Shown: positions 42,878 through 52,589 of the stretch, piece after piece
Numbering within the stretch: position 1 is the stretch's first letter
Layout: every line of letters starts with the position of its first letter
Assembly (NCBI RefSeq): GCF_014635205.1
Contig: NZ_BMCN01000001.1
Span: 1,116,001 to 1,180,000, forward strand
Length of the DNA: 64,000 nucleotides
Reading direction: 5' to 3'
Source of the DNA: Jeotgalicoccus aerolatus
GTDB taxonomy: Bacteria; Bacillota; Bacilli; Staphylococcales; Salinicoccaceae
Translations under genes and position numbers: made by a program
Notes under the pieces: model-generated
What the model was told of the DNA's origin: nothing
What the model saw: only the letters and a program-made list of their open reading frames with translations
Database searches by the model: none

Positions 42878-44836
42878 CTATTGGATAGCGATTATGCTGA
42901 AATCTATGTCTGCAGCATAATCCTCACTTGTTGCAGTGTAATTTGGATAGCTGAACAGCAGCAGTTTATTCCCTTCAGGTGCCAGTTCTCCATTATTTAC
43001 TGCCGTTAGAGTCTCTTCTTTCTCTGCTTCGGACAGGGCTTTAAGATTATACTTCTCAGTCAGTTCTTCTATATTTAAGCTGTGGTAGTCTGTAAAGAAG
43101 TCCGCCATATCTGCCTGCTCAGGTTCTGCCACATACATTGCACTGGATTGATCAAGAAATAGTGTATCTGAAACCGAGATGTCAGATGCATGAATTCTAT
43201 CGAGCACTGCCGAATTGTAAATAGAGCTGAAGCCTGATTCATAATTATTTTTATAATTTGCAGACATTTCGACTTGGCCGGTCTGGTTAACAATATACGG
43301 ATTATAAGACATTAATGCATCCGTGTTTTCTTTATAATCATCGATGAATGATTTGTCTGCATTGACCATTCCGCTGAACAGAATTAAGTCAATCATGTCA
43401 GGATGCTGTTTTAAGTTCGCCAGAAAATCAGAATTAATATCGTACTGACTATTTTTCAAGTTATTCACATCTGCAAATAGCGGTGCATCCGCTTTAAGCG
43501 TACTGAAACTCCGGCTCATTACAGTCCCGTCTGTCATCTTATATTTGATATTCAAGATTGCAGTTTCTTCACCGCTGTAATTACCGGGAACGGATTTTTC
43601 TTGAACTGCCGCTTCATGAATATTAACGGCATTTTGAATCGTTCTTGGATGATTATCATATAAAAATCCATCTTCAAAATATTCTTCGATTGATATATTC
43701 GTATAATATTCATAGTCAGATGACACATAGACACTGTCGACTTTTGAAGCCTCCGGCACGCTGCTTGTATAATTGCTCCATGCAGGGATGAAGATTGCCC
43801 AGAATACACCGATTACGATTAAAGTAAGCAGAAAAGTTTTCCAGTTCATATCGATTTTCGCGTTTTTCTGGAACAGCATTTCCGCAATGATATAAGTGAC
43901 AATTGCCCCGATAATAAAACCGACGATTGATATCGTCACGGATAAAGGAATAAAAAGCAGGGATACCGCCGTCCCCATGGCGAGCATTCCACCTGTACTC
44001 AGCACTGCAACTAAAGCAGATTTCAGCCACTGGTAATTAAAACTGTCAGTGACATATTCATTTTTTCTGTAACGGTAAAGTACGAAGGACAGCAGGAGCA
44101 GCACTGCAGCAATTATCGCCCAGACTAAATTGAGTGTTACATCTAAGCCGCTGTACAGCTGAGTGACTGCAATATATGGAAAGGTCGCATTTAATACAGG
44201 CTCAGAATGTTCGATAAATGACTGCGAAATACCATCAAATAGTACCGCTGCTGCGCCGTATATGAGTCCCCATAGAGCCAGCGGCAAAAACAGCGCCAGC
44301 AGAATCATTTGCAGATGCAGGAAAATACCATTTACTAAAAATCCCGCGAACACTGATATTAAAAAGATTACACAGTTAACAAAGATTGAATACAGCAGCC
44401 ACTTCCCTATTTCCATCAAAGCAATTTCCGGTATAAAAACAATGCGTTCAAGGAGCAGGATCACTGCTGTAATAAGCAGCGGAATTGTGATTGCTGCAAA
44501 ACCAGTCATTAAAGCATGCGTCAATACAGCAGTGCGTTTTATCGGTAAACTGTGCATGAAATCGGACGATGCTTCATCGTTTAAATAGTTGAGTAAAAAC
44601 ATTGCTAAAAACACTGCGAAAATCATTCCGATAATAATTTGTCCCGCTGACATCTGAAACAGCAAATTGTCCGGCATTGTATAACCCGGTATTAGATCAC
44701 GGTCATAAGTGACAATCCAAAGCGACAGCGGCAGCGCGATAATATTCATCGCCATAAAGACCACTGTCAGCCAAAATATCGTCCCGCTGAAATGGGAAAA
44801 CAGTCCTTTATTCAACAATGATGTTTGAGATTTCAT
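42878..44836 (-). CDS. ABC-2 type transporter permease, GntR-linked
   Basis: 652 residues from ATG 44836 (GGGGGAG upstream). At least seven hydrophobic segments in two groups, with a large polar region of about 260 residues at the C-terminal side (about 370-650) probably extracytoplasmic. Its start lies 29 bp inside the ATPase gene end. Similar to YtrC/YtrD-type permeases of cell-envelope stress ABC systems. Confidence 0.85.
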   Translation of the reverse strand: MKSQTSLLNKGLFSHFSGTIFWLTVVFMAMNIIALPLSLWIVTYDRDLIPGYTMPDNLLFQMSAGQIIIGMIFAVFLAMFLLNYLNDEASSDFMHSLPIKRTAVLTHALMTGFAAITIPLLITAVILLLERIVFIPEIALMEIGKWLLYSIFVNCVIFLISVFAGFLVNGIFLHLQMILLALFLPLALWGLIYGAAAVLFDGISQSFIEHSEPVLNATFPYIAVTQLYSGLDVTLNLVWAIIAAVLLLLSFVLYRYRKNEYVTDSFNYQWLKSALVAVLSTGGMLAMGTAVSLLFIPLSVTISIVGFIIGAIVTYIIAEMLFQKNAKIDMNWKTFLLTLIVIGVFWAIFIPAWSNYTSSVPEASKVDSVYVSSDYEYYTNISIEEYFEDGFLYDNHPRTIQNAVNIHEAAVQEKSVPGNYSGEETAILNIKYKMTDGTVMSRSFSTLKADAPLFADVNNLKNSQYDINSDFLANLKQHPDMIDLILFSGMVNADKSFIDDYKENTDALMSYNPYIVNQTGQVEMSANYKNNYESGFSSIYNSAVLDRIHASDISVSDTLFLDQSSAMYVAEPEQADMADFFTDYHSLNIEELTEKYNLKALSEAEKEETLTAVNNGELAPEGNKLLLFSYPNYTATSEDYAADIDFSIIAIQ

Positions 44837-45713
44837 AACCGAGCTCCCCCATTTCATAAGTAAATATTTCTTCCAGTGTTAAAGGCAAAATGTCGTACAT
44901 CAGCGGATTGTACTTCGTCACCTTTTCTTCCAGCTGATCGATATTCCCCTTAACGATACATGTAATAATACGTCCTTTAGTTTTATGATGGACGATGTTT
45001 AAATCTGTAAAAAATTCATCGCCAGGCAGTTCTTTAAAAGCAATCTGCAGTTTGCAGTGTGTGCCTCTAATATCTGTCAGCTCTTTATGATACAAAATTT
45101 TTCCATCGTGCATAATCGACACGGAGTCACACAGATCTTCCATTTCTCGTAAGTTATGGCTCGAAGCGACCACTGTCATATTATGATTGGCAATATCCTG
45201 CATTAATATATTTTTGACCTGCTTGCGCATAATCGGATCCAGGCCGTCGAATGGTTCATCAAGCAGCATAACTTTCGGTCTCGCTGAGAAAGCCAGAATG
45301 AATGCCGCCTGCCGCTTCATCCCTTTTGACATCTGATTCAGCTGTTTGTCAGTCACAATGCCAAAATGTGCAGCCAGCTGTCTAAAGCGGTCATCTGACC
45401 AGTTTTTATACATCGTTTTATAAAACTTAGCCATCTTTTTTAAAGTCGCACCCTTAAAGAAAAACGGTATATCATGCATGAAAATTACGTCGCTTTTAAC
45501 TGAAGGATTTTCAAAAATATTGTTGTCATCATAAGTTACACTGCCAGTGTCAGCCTTATAAATTCCCGACATCACTTTCATTAGCGTCGTTTTCCCCGCC
45601 CCGTTTGATCCCAGTAAACCGTGAATTGTTCCTTCTTCAACACTTAAATCTATATGCTCCACTGCTTTCTTTTTGCCGAAACTTTTGTCTGCACCATTTA
45701 CTGCGAGCTTCAT
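44808..45713 (-). CDS. ABC transporter ATPase, YtrB-like
   Basis: 301 residues with Walker A GSNGAGKTT, signature-region MSKGMKRQAAFILAF, and Walker B VMLLDEPFDGLD. The first part follows BcrA/YtrB family layout. It overlaps the GntR gene by 4 bp upstream and the permease downstream, so the three form one unit. Confidence 0.92.
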   Translation of the reverse strand: MKLAVNGADKSFGKKKAVEHIDLSVEEGTIHGLLGSNGAGKTTLMKVMSGIYKADTGSVTYDDNNIFENPSVKSDVIFMHDIPFFFKGATLKKMAKFYKTMYKNWSDDRFRQLAAHFGIVTDKQLNQMSKGMKRQAAFILAFSARPKVMLLDEPFDGLDPIMRKQVKNILMQDIANHNMTVVASSHNLREMEDLCDSVSIMHDGKILYHKELTDIRGTHCKLQIAFKELPGDEFFTDLNIVHHKTKGRIITCIVKGNIDQLEEKVTKYNPLMYDILPLTLEEIFTYEMGELGYEISNIIVE

Positions 45714-46090
45714 TTCTTTCCCTCCTTCTCCTGTTGCACTTTATCTATTAATTTTTTTAAGTCATCTCCCGGAACTTCCAGAAAAACCAGTTCTTTTATT
45801 AAACGCTCAAGTTCTTCAGTTAAGCTGCTGATTCGCTCTTTGTTCATTACATCTGTCATATCATTCACAAAGCTCCCTTTTCCGGGACGGGAAATCACAT
45901 ACCCTTCCCTCTCCAATTCTCTGTAAGCCTTTTGGATCGTGTTGGGGTTTATAGTGAGTTCCTGGGCCAGACTTCTGACTGACGGCAGCTGCTCACCCGG
46001 CGTCAGCACCCCTTGAATGATTAAACGTTTTACATTTTCGGTCAGCTGCTCATAAATCGGCACACGACTCTTCACATCGATATCAAACAC
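45710..46090 (-). CDS. GntR-family regulator, YtrA type
   Basis: 126 residues from GTG 46090, chosen because GGAGGTGG sits directly upstream; the frame stays open upstream without a site. N-terminal wHTH with RVPIYEQLTENVKRLI and LTINPNTIQKAYRELEREGYV, plus a short helical C-terminus typical of YtrA. YtrA repressors control the adjacent ABC operon and respond to cell-wall antibiotics. Confidence 0.92.
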   Translation of the reverse strand: MFDIDVKSRVPIYEQLTENVKRLIIQGVLTPGEQLPSVRSLAQELTINPNTIQKAYRELEREGYVISRPGKGSFVNDMTDVMNKERISSLTEELERLIKELVFLEVPGDDLKKLIDKVQQEKEGKK

Positions 46091-46137
46091 GTATCCACCT
46101 CCTGTCAGTTTTACTGCAATAGCTGTATTACTTAATA

Positions 46138-46154
46138 TAGTACAGATAGTACAG
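46138..46154. promoter_or_regulatory. Direct repeat, possible YtrA-type operator
   Basis: TAGTACAG occurs at 46138-46145 and 46147-46154, 9 bp apart, about 48 bp upstream of the GntR start, in its likely promoter. Inverted-repeat operators are usual for this family, so the fit is partial. Confidence 0.35.
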
Positions 46155-46199
46155 TGATCCGTCAATATATACATTATCCGTTTAAAAAGAAATAAGTCC

Positions 46200-46228
46200 T
46201 TGATTTACAGACGGATTTTGTATATGAT
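46200..46228 (+). promoter_or_regulatory. SigA promoter of the arg operon
   Basis: -35 TTGATT (46200-46205), 17-bp spacer, -10 TATGAT (46223-46228). The AT-rich leader (46245-46283) includes AATGTATATTAATTATAT, loosely like an ArgR box. Confidence 0.6.
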
Positions 46229-46305
46229 AAACAACAACATTTTAATTATATTTATACAGTATAATGTATATTAATTATATAAATTAACGAAAAAGGAGTG
46301 TTTTA

Positions 46306-47313
46306 ATGCATTTTCAAGGAAAAAGTTTTTTAACAATCAGTGATTTTAATCGAAAAGAGGTCGAATATTTAATCGATTTCGCAATTCATTTAAAACACTT
46401 AAAGAAAAATAATATTCCTCACCAGTATTTAAAAGGCCAAAATATTGCGCTGCTGTTTGAAAAATCTTCAACGCGCACCCGTGCTGCATTTACCGTTGCA
46501 GCAAATGATCTCGGCGCTGCACCTGAATTTCTCGGTGCCAATGATATCCAGCTCGGCAAAAAAGAATCCGTCCAGGATACTGCAAAGATTTTAGGGAGCA
46601 TGTTCGACGGCATTGAATATAGAGGCGCCAGCCAGGCAGTCGTTGCTGATCTCGCCGAATATTCAGGGATTCCTGTCTGGAACGGTCTGACTGACGACTG
46701 GCATCCGACGCAGATGATCGGAGACTTTATGACGATTAAAGAGGCTTTTGGTACATTCGACGGCATTAAACTCGTCTACTGCGGAGACGGCCGAAATAAC
46801 GTTGCAAATTCACTGCTCGTTACTGCTGCAATTCTCGGTGTTGATGTCACTATCGCTTCACCGGAATCTCTTTTCCCTGAAAAATCTTATATTCAGATGG
46901 CACAAGAATTTGCCAAAGAGAGCGGCTCTGCAGTAGAAATTACTGCCGATATTCACACTGCTGTTAACGGCGCTAACGTAATATACACCGACGTTTGGGT
47001 GTCTATGGGTGAAGAAGAACATTTTGAAGAACGCGTCAATTTGCTGCTGCCTTATCAGGTGAATGAATCATTATTAGAAAATGTCAGCGGAGACTTTATC
47101 TTCATGCATTGTCTGCCGGCCTTTCACGATACAAATACTGTTTACGGTAAAAATGTCGCTGAAGAGTACGGCATCGAAGAGATGGAAGTCACATCCGAAG
47201 TATTTAATGCTGATTACGCCAAACAGTTTGAACAAGGAGAAAACCGCATGCATTCCATTAAAGCAATTATGGCAGCGACGAACGGTCATTTATTTATACC
47301 GGATTTAAAATAA
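46306..47313 (+). CDS. argF: Ornithine carbamoyltransferase
   Basis: 335 residues with carbamoyl-phosphate motif SSTRTRAAF (about 54-62), DDWHPTQM (about 129-136) and the ornithine loop HCLPAF (about 269-274). It makes citrulline from ornithine. It starts behind AAGGAG and heads argF-C-J-B-D. The placement in a biosynthetic operon argues for the anabolic role rather than arginine deiminase pathway. Confidence 0.95.
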   Translation: MHFQGKSFLTISDFNRKEVEYLIDFAIHLKHLKKNNIPHQYLKGQNIALLFEKSSTRTRAAFTVAANDLGAAPEFLGANDIQLGKKESVQDTAKILGSMFDGIEYRGASQAVVADLAEYSGIPVWNGLTDDWHPTQMIGDFMTIKEAFGTFDGIKLVYCGDGRNNVANSLLVTAAILGVDVTIASPESLFPEKSYIQMAQEFAKESGSAVEITADIHTAVNGANVIYTDVWVSMGEEEHFEERVNLLLPYQVNESLLENVSGDFIFMHCLPAFHDTNTVYGKNVAEEYGIEEMEVTSEVFNADYAKQFEQGENRMHSIKAIMAATNGHLFIPDLK

Positions 47314-47334
47314 TCATCATCAGGAGGTCATATT

Positions 47335-48375
47335 ATGATCAAAGTCAGTATTATCGGTGCGACAGGCTATACAGGGAGCGAACTGCTCCGCTACTTAATT
47401 CCCCATCAGGACGTTGAATTAATCCATCTGACATCGCGCAGTCACGCAGGTACACAGGTCACCTCTTATTACCCTTTTCTAACCGGCAGCATTGATTTGA
47501 AATTTACAGAGTTAAAACCGGACGCAGTATTTACAGACAGCGACCTGGTATTTATTTGTCTGCCTCACGGTCATTCCATGGAACTGTCCGCTCTTGCAAG
47601 CACATTTGATGTGAAAGTGATCGATTTAGGTGCAGATTTCCGCCTGAAAAATATTGATGTCTATGAAGAAACTTACAAGGTGGAGCAGGCTGCGCCGAAC
47701 TTACTGAAAGAATTTGTCTACGGCCTGCCTGAAAAGTACAGAGAAGATATTAAAAATGCTCAATACATCGCCAATCCCGGATGTTTTGTGACCAGCGCCC
47801 TGCTCGGTTTGTTACCTGCTGTGGTTCATGCACTGATCGATCCTCAATCGATTATTATCGACAGTAAAACAGGCGTCAGCGGTGCCGGACGCAGCGCTTC
47901 GGTGGATAAGCTGCTGACAGAATTAACAGGGAATTTTAAAGCTTATAACCCGCTCCTCCATCGCCATATTCCTGAAATAGAACAGGAGTTAAACAGTGCG
48001 TCAGAGCATACAGTTCAAGTACAGTTTACGCCGCATTTAATACCCGTAGAACGCGGCATTTTTTCAACGATATACGCCTCGGTGGAGGATGGTATTACAG
48101 AAAGAGACATTATCGACTCTTATAAGAGCGCCTATCAACATGAGCCCTTTGTTCATGTTTTAGACAAGGGTGAACTGCCTCAAATGAAACATGTGTCGGG
48201 CACTAACAATTGTCAGCTGTCCGTTCAGCTCGATGAAAGAACCGGCCGCCTGATTGTATTGTCAATTATCGATAACCTGGGTAAAGGTGCTGCCGGACAA
48301 GCAGTACAAAATATGAACATCATGTTTGGACTGCCTGAAAAAACCGGGCTGGCTGCCATTGCCATGATGCCTTAA
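47335..48375 (+). CDS. argC: N-acetyl-gamma-glutamyl-phosphate reductase
   Basis: 346 residues with NAD(P) motif GATGYTGSELLR and the active-site Cys in NPGCFVTSALL (about 147). Reduces N-acetylglutamyl phosphate. Ribosome site AGGAGG; 21 bp after argF. Confidence 0.97.
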   Translation: MIKVSIIGATGYTGSELLRYLIPHQDVELIHLTSRSHAGTQVTSYYPFLTGSIDLKFTELKPDAVFTDSDLVFICLPHGHSMELSALASTFDVKVIDLGADFRLKNIDVYEETYKVEQAAPNLLKEFVYGLPEKYREDIKNAQYIANPGCFVTSALLGLLPAVVHALIDPQSIIIDSKTGVSGAGRSASVDKLLTELTGNFKAYNPLLHRHIPEIEQELNSASEHTVQVQFTPHLIPVERGIFSTIYASVEDGITERDIIDSYKSAYQHEPFVHVLDKGELPQMKHVSGTNNCQLSVQLDERTGRLIVLSIIDNLGKGAAGQAVQNMNIMFGLPEKTGLAAIAMMP

Positions 48376-48387
48376 GGAGGATTTTTA

Positions 48388-49611
48388 ATGCAGATTACAG
48401 AGAAAAAATTATCAGCCTTAACAAATGGCCTGAATGCGGTTGACGGCGTTATGTCAAACGGTATACATACCGGCTTTAAAGCACTCGATAAAGACCTCGC
48501 CCTGCTCTACTTTCCGGACGGTGCCACTGTGACAGGTATCTTTACGAGAAATAAAATAAAAGCGCACAGCGTAATGTACGATATGGACATGCTTAAGCAG
48601 TTCACAGAGTTTAAAGCCATTCTCGTCAACAGCGGCAATGCCAACGCCTGCAACGGTTTACGCGGCGAACAGGATGTCCATGAGATGACACGTTCACTTG
48701 CTGAAAAATTAAATATCGCCCCGCACCAAGTCCTCGTCAGCTCAACCGGTGTTATTGGCGAACCGATGAATTTACAGCCCTTTTATTCCGGCCTTGATGC
48801 ACTCATTGATGGTCTGTCGCACCAGCACTCTACTGCAGCTGCAGAAGCGATTATGACGACAGATACGATTCCAAAAGAACTGTCTATGCAGACAGTGATC
48901 GGCGGAAAAATGATTCACTTCGGTGCCATTATTAAAGGCGCCGGTATGATTCATCCGAATATGGGCACGATGCTCAGCTATATCGTAACCGATGCAGCGC
49001 TGCCGCAGAACGCTTTGAATACCGCCTTGAAATCAGCAGCGGATGACAGTTTTAATGTTATGACGGTAGATGGTGATACGAGCACAAATGATACTGTCTT
49101 ACTGGCTGCAACAAACAAAGTTCCGCTCGATGCTGCATATTTAGATGACTTTACCGCATCGTTGACTGAGATGTGCCGCGAACTGTCCCGCATGGTGGCA
49201 CGGGATGCCGAAGGCGCCACAAAATTCGTCACAGTAAAAACTGTCAATGCAAAAACTAAATCAGATGCGATCAGCGCTGCAAAGGCTGTTGCAACATCCA
49301 GCCTGGTAAAAACAGCGGTCTACGGCCAGGATGCTAACTGGGGCCGCGTTATTATGGCTGTCGGCAACAGCGGGATTAAAACGCTTGATCCAAATGCTAT
49401 AACGATTAAGTTTACCTCCGCAGCCGGTGAAGTTCTTGTCTGTCATGAAGGACTTGCTGTTCCCTTTGACGAAACGCTGGCTTTTACCGTACTGAGTCAG
49501 ACAGATGTCGGGATATTTATCAATTTAAATACAGGAGATGCTGCAGCTGAAGTGTGGACATGTGATATGTCGATCGATTACGTAAAAATCAATGCGGACT
49601 ACAGAAGTTAG
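48388..49611 (+). CDS. argJ: Bifunctional glutamate N-acetyltransferase / amino-acid acetyltransferase
   Basis: 407 residues. The self-cleavage region KGAGMIHPNMGTMLSYIVTDA (about 179-199) with the Thr nucleophile before Met-Leu, and the C-terminal GRVIMAVGNSG are typical. It recycles the acetyl group between acetylornithine and glutamate. Ribosome site AAGGAGG. Confidence 0.97.
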   Translation: MQITEKKLSALTNGLNAVDGVMSNGIHTGFKALDKDLALLYFPDGATVTGIFTRNKIKAHSVMYDMDMLKQFTEFKAILVNSGNANACNGLRGEQDVHEMTRSLAEKLNIAPHQVLVSSTGVIGEPMNLQPFYSGLDALIDGLSHQHSTAAAEAIMTTDTIPKELSMQTVIGGKMIHFGAIIKGAGMIHPNMGTMLSYIVTDAALPQNALNTALKSAADDSFNVMTVDGDTSTNDTVLLAATNKVPLDAAYLDDFTASLTEMCRELSRMVARDAEGATKFVTVKTVNAKTKSDAISAAKAVATSSLVKTAVYGQDANWGRVIMAVGNSGIKTLDPNAITIKFTSAAGEVLVCHEGLAVPFDETLAFTVLSQTDVGIFINLNTGDAAAEVWTCDMSIDYVKINADYRS

Positions 49612-49621
49612 GATGATAGCT

Positions 49622-50527
49622 ATGAATGATACTAAGAGAATCGATATATTGATCGAAGCACTGCCCTATATCAACGTCTTCCAAAATAACATTATCGTGT
49701 TGAAATACGGCGGCAATGCCATGGTGAATGATCAGTTGAAAGAATCTGTAATGCAGGATGTGCTCCTGATGAAATCTGTCGGCATCAAACCGATTATTGT
49801 TCACGGCGGCGGCCCCTTCATCAACGATATGCTGACCGGTTTAAATATTCATACTGAATTTAAAAAGGGGCTTCGTGTGACTGATGATGCGGTAATGACA
49901 GTCGCTGAAATGGTGTTGTCGGGTCAGGTAAATAAAGATATTGTGAAGTATTACAACAAGCTCGGCGGCAATGCTGTCGGCATTTCAGGCAAGGACGGCA
50001 ACATGATTAAGGTGAAGAAGAAGTTTATCCAAGAAATGAATGACAATGGAGATATTGAACACGTTGATATCGGACTGGTCGGTGAGATTGAAACGATTGA
50101 TACCGCTCTGTTAACCTTGCTGATTAACAATGATTTCGTACCGGTTGTATCACCAGTCGGTGTCGATATGAACGGTGATACGTATAACATTAATGCAGAT
50201 TATGTTGCCGGTGAAATTGCCGGAGCCATTCAGGCGGATAAATTTATTCTATTAACAGATACTAAAGGGGTATATGAAAATAAGGACGACGAGACAACGC
50301 TGCTGTCCGAGCTGACTTTAGAGCAGGTCGAAAACTATATTTCAAACGGTGTCATTTCAGACGGAATGATTCCAAAAGTTGAATGCTGCACACATGCGAT
50401 TAAAAAAGGCGTTAAGCAGGCGCATATTGTCGACGGCCGCATTAAGCATTCGCTCCTCTTGGAGCTGTTTTTCGATGCAGGTATCGGCACGATGATTATG
50501 CCGCATGAAGGAGGCGGAGTTTTATGA
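49622..50527 (+). CDS. argB: Acetylglutamate kinase
   Basis: 301 residues from ATG 49622 behind AGGA (second in-frame ATG 9 bp upstream is possible). Kinase motifs KYGGNAM near residue 25, VHGGGPFIND, and the nucleotide part ITLLTDTKGVY-like. It overlaps the end of argJ region closely and overlaps argD by 4 bp. Confidence 0.96.
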   Translation: MNDTKRIDILIEALPYINVFQNNIIVLKYGGNAMVNDQLKESVMQDVLLMKSVGIKPIIVHGGGPFINDMLTGLNIHTEFKKGLRVTDDAVMTVAEMVLSGQVNKDIVKYYNKLGGNAVGISGKDGNMIKVKKKFIQEMNDNGDIEHVDIGLVGEIETIDTALLTLLINNDFVPVVSPVGVDMNGDTYNINADYVAGEIAGAIQADKFILLTDTKGVYENKDDETTLLSELTLEQVENYISNGVISDGMIPKVECCTHAIKKGVKQAHIVDGRIKHSLLLELFFDAGIGTMIMPHEGGGVL

Positions 50528-51735
50528 AGACAGAAGATCTTTTAGCAATGGGCAATGAATCGCTGTTTAATACTTATAAGCGCGATGAAAAGTTATTTAT
50601 TTCCGGTAAAGGGGCTTACCTTAAAAATAATAATGATGAAGTGTATATTGATTTTGTGTCCGGCATTGCAACGAATATTTTAGGTCATGCCAATGACAAA
50701 ATTGTTGAAGCAATATCGAAGCAGGCTGCAAAACTGATGCATACCTCAAACCTCTTTTGGAATCAGCCGGCAATTGAATTGTCACATAAACTGGTGAACA
50801 GTACAGGTGCCGGTAGTTTAGCTAAAGTATTTTTTACGAATTCAGGCGCTGAGGCAAACGAAGGAGCCTTAAAGCTCGCCCGCAAATACGGCAAAGATAC
50901 ACACGGTGACGGCTGCACTAAAATTATTTCTTTAACCGATTCTTTTCACGGCCGCACTATGGCAACTCTGACAGCAACAGGTCAAACGGATATGCATGAA
51001 TATTTTAAACCCTTACTGCCGGGATCGGTCTATGTGCCTTTAAATGACAGCGAAGCTTTAAAATCAGCAGCAGATGCAAAGACGTGCGCTGTATTATTTG
51101 AAACGATACAAGGCGAAGGCGGCATTAACACCCTGAGCAGTGAATTCATTGCCACCTTAAAATCTCTGCAGCAGGAGAAAGATATCCTGCTCATTATCGA
51201 TGAAGTACAAACGGGTATGGGACGTACCGGCACGCTCTTTTCATTTGAACAATTCGGTTTTAAACCGGATATTATCACCTTAGCAAAAGGCCTCGGTGCA
51301 GGTTATCCAATCGGTGCCTTTGTGGCAACAGATGCTGTCGCTGATCATTTTAAATCGGGCGATCACGGTACAACACTCGGCGGCAATCCTCTGGCTGCTG
51401 CCGTCGGCAATGCCGTATTCGATGAAATCTTTCAAGCTGATTTGCTAAATAATAGTAACATCCGCGGTCAACAGCTGGCTGACGGCTTAAGACAAATCGC
51501 CAAAAATACAGGTGTCATTGCTGAAGTGAAAGGTCTCGGTCTTTTAATCGGCGTCCAGTTTACTGATGCTGTATCGTCAGCTGATATTTTAAATGCCTGC
51601 TTCGAAGAGAATATGCTCGTTGCCGGTGCTAAACATAATGTAATTCGCCTGCTGCCGCCTTTAAATGTCACTGAAACTGAAATAGACGAAGCGCTGTTAA
51701 AATTCGCGTCAGCAGTAGAAAAAAGTCTTAAATAA
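50524..51735 (+). CDS. argD: Acetylornithine aminotransferase
   Basis: 403 residues, class III PLP aminotransferase. VFFTNSGAEANEGALKLARK, DEVQTGMGRTG and the PLP Lys in TLAKGLGAGYPIGA (about 255). Last gene of the arg operon, overlaps argB by 4 bp. Together with argC, J, B and F it takes glutamate to citrulline; argG/argH are not in the window. Confidence 0.96.
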   Translation: MKTEDLLAMGNESLFNTYKRDEKLFISGKGAYLKNNNDEVYIDFVSGIATNILGHANDKIVEAISKQAAKLMHTSNLFWNQPAIELSHKLVNSTGAGSLAKVFFTNSGAEANEGALKLARKYGKDTHGDGCTKIISLTDSFHGRTMATLTATGQTDMHEYFKPLLPGSVYVPLNDSEALKSAADAKTCAVLFETIQGEGGINTLSSEFIATLKSLQQEKDILLIIDEVQTGMGRTGTLFSFEQFGFKPDIITLAKGLGAGYPIGAFVATDAVADHFKSGDHGTTLGGNPLAAAVGNAVFDEIFQADLLNNSNIRGQQLADGLRQIAKNTGVIAEVKGLGLLIGVQFTDAVSSADILNACFEENMLVAGAKHNVIRLLPPLNVTETEIDEALLKFASAVEKSLK

Positions 51736-51781
51736 AAAGAACTCCGGCCATTTTCTATGAAAGAAAATAGCCGGAGCTTTT
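51734..51781. terminator. Bidirectional terminator between argD and the SDR gene
   Basis: Stem AAAAAGAACTCCGGCCATTTTC / GAAAATAGCCGGAGCTTTTT, with runs on both sides; serves convergent argD and SDR genes. Confidence 0.9.
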
Positions 51782-51785
51782 TGTT

Positions 51786-52571
51786 TTACCATGCGTGGCC
51801 GCTGCCGCCGTCAATGTTCACAGCAGTGCCGCTCACGTATGACGCGAGGTCAGAACATAAGAAAGTAATGACATTCGCCGCTTCGGCTGTATTACCGATA
51901 CGGCCAAGCGGAATCTTCTCTCCGCTTCGAGCTGAGAATTCTTCCCAGCTTAAATCAGGCGCCTGCTTTTGCCAGCGTTTTTCTATTTGGTCGCTCCGGA
52001 TTAAACCGATGCATACTGCGTTTACCCGAAGATTGTATTTCCCTAAATCTTTACTCATCGCTTTAGTCAGTGCCAGTCCTGCACTTCTCGATACAGTGGT
52101 CGGCAAAGAATTTGGCTGCGGTGTTTTGCCCATCACAGCCGTTAGGTTTAGTACTGCTCCGCCTTGTTTTTTCAAGTGTGGCAGTGCTGCCTTAGACATT
52201 TTCACTGCAGACATAACTTTTAAATCGATGTCCTGTTCCCAGTCACTCAGTTCAACATCTTCAAAATTCTCTGCAAAAGAACTTCCCGCATTGTTAACCA
52301 GAATATCCAGTCTACCGAATGCCTTAATCACTGCTTCAACAATAGTCTCGCCTGCACCCGCTTCAGTAATATCCTGTGCGATATATGCCACTTCACCATA
52401 TTGACTCAGTTCGTCAGCCGCTTCTTTTAAGGCAGTCTCACCGCGCGCAACCAGCATAACTTTGGCACCCAGCTTCACCATTTGTTCAGCCGTTTCACGG
52501 CCAATCCCTTTACTGGATCCAGTAATCACTGCAGCCTTGCCCTCATAGCCGAAATTCATTAAATCTGACAC
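51786..52571 (-). CDS. SDR-family oxidoreductase with altered catalytic motif
   Basis: 261 residues: NAD(P) motif TGSSKGIG, NNAGSS and the C-terminal GTAVNIDGG are all present. In place of the standard YxxxK the sequence reads LPTTVSRSAG, so Tyr and Lys appear replaced (T and R). I recall an SDR subgroup with a PT-VSR motif, so this may be a known divergent branch. Substrate unknown. It follows yebC by 18 bp. Confidence 0.88.
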   Translation of the reverse strand: MSDLMNFGYEGKAAVITGSSKGIGRETAEQMVKLGAKVMLVARGETALKEAADELSQYGEVAYIAQDITEAGAGETIVEAVIKAFGRLDILVNNAGSSFAENFEDVELSDWEQDIDLKVMSAVKMSKAALPHLKKQGGAVLNLTAVMGKTPQPNSLPTTVSRSAGLALTKAMSKDLGKYNLRVNAVCIGLIRSDQIEKRWQKQAPDLSWEEFSARSGEKIPLGRIGNTAEAANVITFLCSDLASYVSGTAVNIDGGSGHAW

Positions 52572-52589
52572 AGAACCACTCCTTTTGTT

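Noticed and set aside
46263-46280. ArgR box upstream of argF
   Set aside because: AATGTATATTAATTATAT is AT-rich and only loosely like the ArgR consensus; not strong enough for its own feature.
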